64,000 bases of DNA from a virus. Of the stretch, positions 59,020 through 64,000 are shown one piece after another. The notes under the pieces are model-generated. The model was given only the letters and a program-made list of their open reading frames with translations. It had not been told where the DNA came from and searched no databases. Location of the stretch: positions 1-64,000 of IMG/VR virus record IMGVR_UViG_3300042336_000257; one strand, 5' to 3'. The stretch's first letter is position 1; each line of letters opens with the position of its first letter. The position numbers and the translations under genes are program-made.

Positions 59020-60386
59020 GACTTATTAGCCTCTGGATTTATACCAAATGTATCTCTAACTAATTTCATAGAAGTATAAGATGATTCTGTATCAAAGTGA
59101 TGACACAGTTCTTTAATCATATATAGACCGCTTGTTTCCTCGTCCAATTCGTTTCCATCTTGAGAAGATATCTTTGGAAAATTGCATTTAATGACATCCC
59201 CTGCACTTAGATTTGTATTCAGAGGAACAACCATACTTAAAGTTTGAGTGAAAAGTATATTATACCTCATAATAGACTGAGATTGATACTTTTCTGGACT
59301 TGCATTCACTTCTTTAGATGGTTCTTTATTCAGAGTACCAACATCAAGACACATTGTGAAGATTCTAGTTGGAGTTTCACCAAGATCTTTTGAACTACCA
59401 GAAGTTATTTTAGGAAGTTTTATTTTTTCGCCAAGATTACTTGTCTTATTAACATAGTCATTTAACTTAAATAATCCCTTTTGGGGATTTGTAAATTCAA
59501 ACGTTAATGGATTAAAAAATATTCTGTAACTTGAATATGTGCCTAACTTAAGTTTCTCAATTAAGTTTTGATTCTTCTCTGTAGTATATTTCAAGATTTT
59601 AAAGTCGTTCTTTACAGCGTCACCCTTTTCATCATATGTTTCAATGCTTTGACTATAAAGATAAACTGCTTTTGGTTTTTGTTTAATCAAATTATCAATT
59701 GACCTGAAATTAAAACCATCCTTGGTTTGATAGAATACAAATCCAGCGGTAGCATCACCTGAAGTAGCAGGAACACCTTTTGATGCTAGCCAGATTAAGA
59801 CAGTAAATGGCTTACGCATATTACCAATAAATCCATACTTATTTGTTGTCCTCTCTATTGAATCATTAGTAAATTTGTCAGTCTTAAGGATATTTTTAAG
59901 AATTTGTTTTACAGAAGTATCAATACTATTGTCTGGGGCAAACTTTTTTCCTACTCTTACTGTTTCATTTGTGATTGCTTCTCTTGAAGTAAGATGTAAA
60001 GTAAAAGCTTCTCTTTGAGATTCTGCAATCACATCAGTAATACTTGAGACATACAAGTAATCTTTTGATGACTTGGAAAAATCAATGGCAATATTAGACT
60101 CGGTGTTAGGAGAAATTTTCAATCTAAGTCTCTCCCCACCCCTAAGAGGAAGACCATTATAAACAGACTGGGGATTCTTATCTGTGCTCCCATCAGGGTT
60201 AGCAGAAGGTATGCTATCACCAGTATTAATCATCTTCAAAGTCGCAGTGATTGTTGGCGAAAAGATATCTTCATAATAGTCAAAAGAAACTATTGAAGGC
60301 GTGATATCAACTGTTCTTTGCTGATCATTTGATTCTAGAATTGCTTCTTCAAACTTGGATGGGGATTGTGCTACTACTTGTGCCAT
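59016..60386 (-). CDS. gp27-like baseplate hub protein
   Basis: 456 residues. MAQVVAQSPSKFEEAILESN then SIVSFDYYEDIFSPTITATL and NLSAGDVIKCNFPKISSQDG match the hub fold (tube-like barrels) of gp27/late-control-D proteins. It overlaps both neighbours by four bases. The gene order 60386-59016-57040-56442 reproduces hub, spike base and spike tip. Confidence 0.68.
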   Translation of the reverse strand: MAQVVAQSPSKFEEAILESNDQQRTVDITPSIVSFDYYEDIFSPTITATLKMINTGDSIPSANPDGSTDKNPQSVYNGLPLRGGERLRLKISPNTESNIAIDFSKSSKDYLYVSSITDVIAESQREAFTLHLTSREAITNETVRVGKKFAPDNSIDTSVKQILKNILKTDKFTNDSIERTTNKYGFIGNMRKPFTVLIWLASKGVPATSGDATAGFVFYQTKDGFNFRSIDNLIKQKPKAVYLYSQSIETYDEKGDAVKNDFKILKYTTEKNQNLIEKLKLGTYSSYRIFFNPLTFEFTNPQKGLFKLNDYVNKTSNLGEKIKLPKITSGSSKDLGETPTRIFTMCLDVGTLNKEPSKEVNASPEKYQSQSIMRYNILFTQTLSMVVPLNTNLSAGDVIKCNFPKISSQDGNELDEETSGLYMIKELCHHFDTESSYTSMKLVRDTFGINPEANKS

Positions 60387-62266
60387 TATAGATACGCTAA
60401 ATCAGTTAAGAACTTTTGTTTGATAAAATTATTTAACACACTTGATGGTGGGCTTTGTGTGGTTTGTGATTCTTGTTCAAGAGAACGAGATCCAAACGAT
60501 GCAGCGGCAGAATTCAATAATTGTGCTAATCCACTCAAATCCATTTGTGGTCGTGTATCAACCACGCTTACAACATCTGGAGACATACTTGGTGTAATTC
60601 CAGATGCAACATCCATTGATGGAACACCAGATACAGAACTTGCTGTTGAACCTGCTGCACCATGAGAAACAGTAACTCCCCCCGTTCCAATAATTTCTGC
60701 TTCTCTACCATATCCACCACGATAATACACTGCACCAACTGCAAAAGGAAACTTAGTTGCCGATCCTACTTGAGATGGGAATGTTTGTTTTACTTTAGAA
60801 TTGATTTCTTGCATATCAACAGCGGCACTACTTCTTCCACCATGGGCTCTCTGCTCTGCAGCAATTAATCTTCTGATATTATCATCACTACCAGATGCAT
60901 ATTGTTTTATATTTCCATAAAATACAGTTGAACCTCTTGCAAGCATTGCTTTTGTTGCATGGAAAGCAACTTCACGAATACTTGCAAGTTGCTCTGCCGT
61001 TGGATTTGCTCCTTTATAATCTAAGTGGAAGTGAGTCGCATAACTAGCCTCCCCTCTACCAGATCCACCCTGAATAAATCCCCCTGGTCCAACTTGTGGT
61101 ATTAAACTCATTGTTCCAGTTGATACTGCAGGTGCTTGTTGTAGATTTGCAGATTGCTGCCCAGATGCATATGCTGCTGGAGATACATTTGCTGCTTTTT
61201 GTGCTTCTGGTAAAAATGACCTATATTTTCCAGACTTATAAACACTCCAAGGATTAAAATTAGAACCACCAGACAGAATGAATGCTGCCCTTGCATTAGT
61301 TAGAGGGTCTTTTAATTGCTCATAGGATGTTATTCCAAATTTTTTCAATCTTTCTGGGCCAAGGGACCCAATCATATTAATTTGCCATAAACCATAAGAT
61401 AAGTCACGAGTCCTTGGATTGTCATTTACTACACCAGATCTTCCACCAGACTCTGCTTTTGCAACTGCTGCTGCAGTAACTGCATTTTGTTGACTAAATC
61501 CAGCTTGTTTTGCAACAGCAACTAATTGTTCAGTGGATAATGTTTCTCCAGCTCCTGGAAATTGAGATTCGCGTTCTGAGAATTGAGATTCTCCCTGAGT
61601 GCCCAATGGTGGTGCATTTTGACCACTTGCAATCCCTTCATTGAGAGATGTTGTCATCAATCTCAATGCGTCATCGATTGATGATGACATATCAGATAGA
61701 TTTTGATTGAGTTGTCCAAATGTATCTTTTACTCTATTCGATGTGTCAAAGAAATCAAATGACATAATGTTTTGGGCAACGGCACCAAGAAGATTGAACA
61801 TATTACCAACAAATCCAATTGCACCCATAAAAAACTGTTTAATAATTGCCACTCCCTTATAAATTCTGGCAACAAATTCTTTTGCCATTCCAATCCAAGT
61901 TGGTAAGTTTCTTAGTAACCATCCCACTCCCAAATATGCAATCGCAGATAAAATCCTTCCCAAAAATCCTTTACCACTGTTGAGGATAGATTTCTCAGTA
62001 GCAAATCCTGGAGAAAGGATAGAACCTAGACTTGATGCTTCAAGTTGATCTTCTGCTTCTTTCTTTCTTAAATTATCCTGTCTTTTTTGAAAGAGACCTT
62101 TACTTCTGAATACTGCTTCACTTTTTATCTTAGTTCTATTTAAAATAACTCTTTTAGTATCACTAATTACTGTTCTTGTATTAGAAAGACTTCTTCTCAT
62201 GTTTATAAACGTGGAAGAAATCTTATTGATTGAACTAGTTCCAGCAGATAAACTTAAAACTGCCAT
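60386..62266 (-). CDS. virion protein with lytic-transglycosylase-like domain
   Basis: 626 residues. Residues about 70-165 have long hydrophobic helices (YLGVGWLLRNLPTWIGMAKE). AVTAAAVAKAESGGRSGVVN near 261-280, DLSYGLWQINMIGSLG and NARAAFILSGGSNFNPWSVY match a lysozyme-like/SLT transglycosylase (catalytic Glu in AESGG). Later HFHLDYKGANPTAEQLASIR is another module, maybe M15- or M23-type but no clear metal site. Probably the wall-degrading hub component. Confidence 0.68.
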   Translation of the reverse strand: MAVLSLSAGTSSINKISSTFINMRRSLSNTRTVISDTKRVILNRTKIKSEAVFRSKGLFQKRQDNLRKKEAEDQLEASSLGSILSPGFATEKSILNSGKGFLGRILSAIAYLGVGWLLRNLPTWIGMAKEFVARIYKGVAIIKQFFMGAIGFVGNMFNLLGAVAQNIMSFDFFDTSNRVKDTFGQLNQNLSDMSSSIDDALRLMTTSLNEGIASGQNAPPLGTQGESQFSERESQFPGAGETLSTEQLVAVAKQAGFSQQNAVTAAAVAKAESGGRSGVVNDNPRTRDLSYGLWQINMIGSLGPERLKKFGITSYEQLKDPLTNARAAFILSGGSNFNPWSVYKSGKYRSFLPEAQKAANVSPAAYASGQQSANLQQAPAVSTGTMSLIPQVGPGGFIQGGSGRGEASYATHFHLDYKGANPTAEQLASIREVAFHATKAMLARGSTVFYGNIKQYASGSDDNIRRLIAAEQRAHGGRSSAAVDMQEINSKVKQTFPSQVGSATKFPFAVGAVYYRGGYGREAEIIGTGGVTVSHGAAGSTASSVSGVPSMDVASGITPSMSPDVVSVVDTRPQMDLSGLAQLLNSAAASFGSRSLEQESQTTQSPPSSVLNNFIKQKFLTDLAYL

Positions 62267-62267
62267 C

Positions 62268-63878
62268 TTACATCACCACATTATAACTTAATTGAGAGTA
62301 CATAGTGTAAAAATTATTAGGATTACTCGAAGATATATGGGGAACATTGTTAGAAGAATTTCCTTTTCTTAATGATGGTGCTGGTGGTTTTTGCTTCATC
62401 TCTGGTTGTGTCAAAATAACCTGAGGAGCTGGTTTAGTTAAAGGTCCTAATGGTGCATTTTCTGTTTGCTTTTGTGATATTTTTGCTTCTGGAGACACTG
62501 GAGTAACAGAAAGAGCTCTTTCTTCAGCAGTTTCTCCTGGAAGTAAAGGTCTCATTGTTGGTATATTTTTATATAAGTCTAAGTATCCTTTTTCTTCTTC
62601 TGTTGGAGTTACTTCTGGTGCAGCGGTTCCAACATTCATATTAAGATCTCCATTTACCCCTGGAGTCATTGGAAGCATAGGTGTTGCTGCTGGAGCTTCT
62701 GGTGTTTGTGAAGTTGAACCTGGTGGTGGAATATTTGGTTTATTTGGCTTTAATTGTTGCTGTGGAGTTGAAGAAGTTGGAGTTTGTTTTTGTTCTTGTC
62801 CCCCACCTGCCATTCTAGATAATTCAAGTCCAACTCTTCCAGCGGCTGCAAATCCTCCGATTACTGGAAACATAGATAACGCACTAAGAGCTGCTCCTGG
62901 CAAATCTCCTTGACTCAAATCATAACCTGTCGAGACTGCACCAAGAGCAGTTCCAAGACCAGGGGTAAAACCACCAGCAACTCTCCCACCTCCAGCTGCT
63001 GCAGCACCGCCACCTTTCATAAAATTAAAGAACTTAGTCATTAAGTTCGTGCTACCTGTTACAGTAGGTCTTGCACCTCTGGCAGCGGCATTGGCAGCGG
63101 CAGGTGCTCCTCTACTGAATAATCCAGCAACACCTCTACCTAAAGCACCCAGACCTCTGAATGGCAGTAAAATCAGTTTAGCAATTAAACCACCAACTTT
63201 AAAAACTACACCATTGAGTAATCTTAGGAAAACAGCAAATCCAACATTAATCGCTAATAAACCAGCACCAGCATAAAGTAAGTTCTTGAGGATACTATTC
63301 TTAATCTCATCAAAAACTTTAAAATTTTTATCCTTGTATGCCCTTAATAATTCTATTCCTTGAAGTGTGAACCACCCACCAAGAAGAGTGAATATTGCGC
63401 TCTTAATCCTATCAAATATACCCTCAGTCTGCTCAATAACTTTTTTTACTGGACTGATAAGAGCATTTTGTATTTTCTTTTCTAATTCGTTTTCACGACC
63501 TCTTTTTATATCTCTATCAACTATCTTTTGCTCATTATCTTGTTCTGTTTGAATTCTTTTTTGCTCAGCAATAGTTTCTCCTCTGAGAAGTCTAGCAATA
63601 TCTCTAACACCATTGGTTAAATTTAAAACTTCTACACGAACAAATTCAATCTGCTTTGAAATTGTTCCAAGAGAAGATTGATTTGCCTTTACAATTGCTA
63701 AACTTTGAGTGCTTGCTAAATCATTTCCATCTTGCCTAACTAAAGCACCACCACGACCACGAAACACAGAACTGGAAACAGTTGCTCTACGGAATAGTGC
63801 TTTTCTGGCTTCAGCAGACAGGTAAGATCCTGTTCTAGGATCTACACCTGTTTGTGCTATGGTTATTGCATCAGCCAT
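62268..63878 (-). CDS. tape-measure-like virion protein
   Basis: 536 residues. MADAITIAQTGVDPRTGSYL, a coiled coil (RENELEKKIQNALISPVKKV), hydrophobic helices at about 150-240, a Gly/Ala-rich stretch and a Pro-rich, disordered end. Hydrophobic transmembrane-like helices in a virion protein fit tape-measure or hub-plug function. It starts eight bases inside the partial gene on its right. Confidence 0.6.
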   Translation of the reverse strand: MADAITIAQTGVDPRTGSYLSAEARKALFRRATVSSSVFRGRGGALVRQDGNDLASTQSLAIVKANQSSLGTISKQIEFVRVEVLNLTNGVRDIARLLRGETIAEQKRIQTEQDNEQKIVDRDIKRGRENELEKKIQNALISPVKKVIEQTEGIFDRIKSAIFTLLGGWFTLQGIELLRAYKDKNFKVFDEIKNSILKNLLYAGAGLLAINVGFAVFLRLLNGVVFKVGGLIAKLILLPFRGLGALGRGVAGLFSRGAPAAANAAARGARPTVTGSTNLMTKFFNFMKGGGAAAAGGGRVAGGFTPGLGTALGAVSTGYDLSQGDLPGAALSALSMFPVIGGFAAAGRVGLELSRMAGGGQEQKQTPTSSTPQQQLKPNKPNIPPPGSTSQTPEAPAATPMLPMTPGVNGDLNMNVGTAAPEVTPTEEEKGYLDLYKNIPTMRPLLPGETAEERALSVTPVSPEAKISQKQTENAPLGPLTKPAPQVILTQPEMKQKPPAPSLRKGNSSNNVPHISSSNPNNFYTMYSQLSYNVVM

Positions 63879-64000
63879 TCGTTATGCCGTTTTTAAGATT
63901 TTCTTCTTCTATAAACTGCTGAAGAAGAGAGATATAAATTTCTCTCTCCCAAGGTATCATATTTTCTAACTCTGTCAATGAATATTTATGATGCTGTATG
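63871..64000 (-). CDS. gp26-like baseplate hub subunit (5' part missing)
   Basis: The last 42 codons of a minus-strand gene that runs beyond the right edge. The visible residues KYSLTELENMIPWEREIYIS followed by LLQQFIEEENLKNG match the T4-like gp26 family (hYs-tELE-MlPWEReIYv.LL). Overlaps the next gene by eight bases. Confidence 0.65.
   Translation of the reverse strand, partial: IQHHKYSLTELENMIPWEREIYISLLQQFIEEENLKNGITNG

Overview
The window looks like part of a T4-type myovirus genome infecting a phycobilisome-bearing cyanobacterium, most likely marine Synechococcus. The evidence is a CP12-like Calvin-cycle regulator, a CpeT/CpcT-like phycobiliprotein lyase relative, a viral tryptophan-halogenase homologue, T4-like baseplate hub genes, T4-type late promoters (TATAAATA-like) and a dense run of tiny, mostly overlapping genes. 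All convincing genes are on the minus strand except one GIY-YIG homing endonuclease (8114-8947). Family names come from motif reading alone, because no database search was possible.

Layout. 1-3.2 kb: a visibly GC-rich array of very small early genes; most have their own compact promoter plus ribosome-binding cassette of about 30 bp. 3.2-5.6 kb: a MutH/Sau3AI-like nuclease, a KxDG nucleotidyltransferase-like protein and small acidic proteins. 5.6-8.1 kb: an unusual island with repeated hairpins, 11-bp near-palindromes, a CyAbrB-ArdA-like fusion gene and a 50-residue protein with a net charge near -14. It ends with a plus-strand promoter, a possible structured RNA and the homing endonuclease. 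9-19.7 kb: a glycine-rich tail adhesin operon with a 2-oxoglutarate oxygenase-like protein, a second 2OG oxygenase, an RlpA-like protein, the halogenase and many small proteins. 19.7-23.4 kb: a DNA-modification cluster (amino-methyltransferase, restriction-endonuclease-like protein, Dam-type methylase, ParB/DGQHR-like protein). 23.4-37.9 kb: about 55 small genes in overlapping operons carrying auxiliary genes (CP12, RmlB-like dehydratase, FdtA-like cupin, CpeT-like) and a third 2OG oxygenase. 37.9-39.1 kb: an SF2 helicase. 39.2-64 kb: late structural genes (fibres, S74-terminated tailspike, collagen-like fibre with a tail-collar tip, baseplate hub proteins, tape-measure-like proteins, partial gp26-like), interrupted by three tRNA genes and a Phd-type antitoxin.

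How it fits together. Small early genes are fired individually from compact sigma-70-like promoters, while structural genes follow T4-type late promoters that often overlap the stop codon of the upstream gene. Metabolic genes should bias host carbon flow, light harvesting and nucleotide-sugar pools. The unusual concentration of DNA-targeting and DNA-protecting functions (MutH-like, Dam-like, a second methylase beside a nuclease, ParB-like, ArdA-like, DNA-mimic candidate) suggests a layered strategy for marking phage DNA and blocking or exploiting restriction.

The least explained signals are a dispersed imperfect palindrome (TGTGCCA-centre-TGGCACA), which in at least nine genes contains the TGA stop codon, and the repeat-bracketed 5.6-8.1 kb island.
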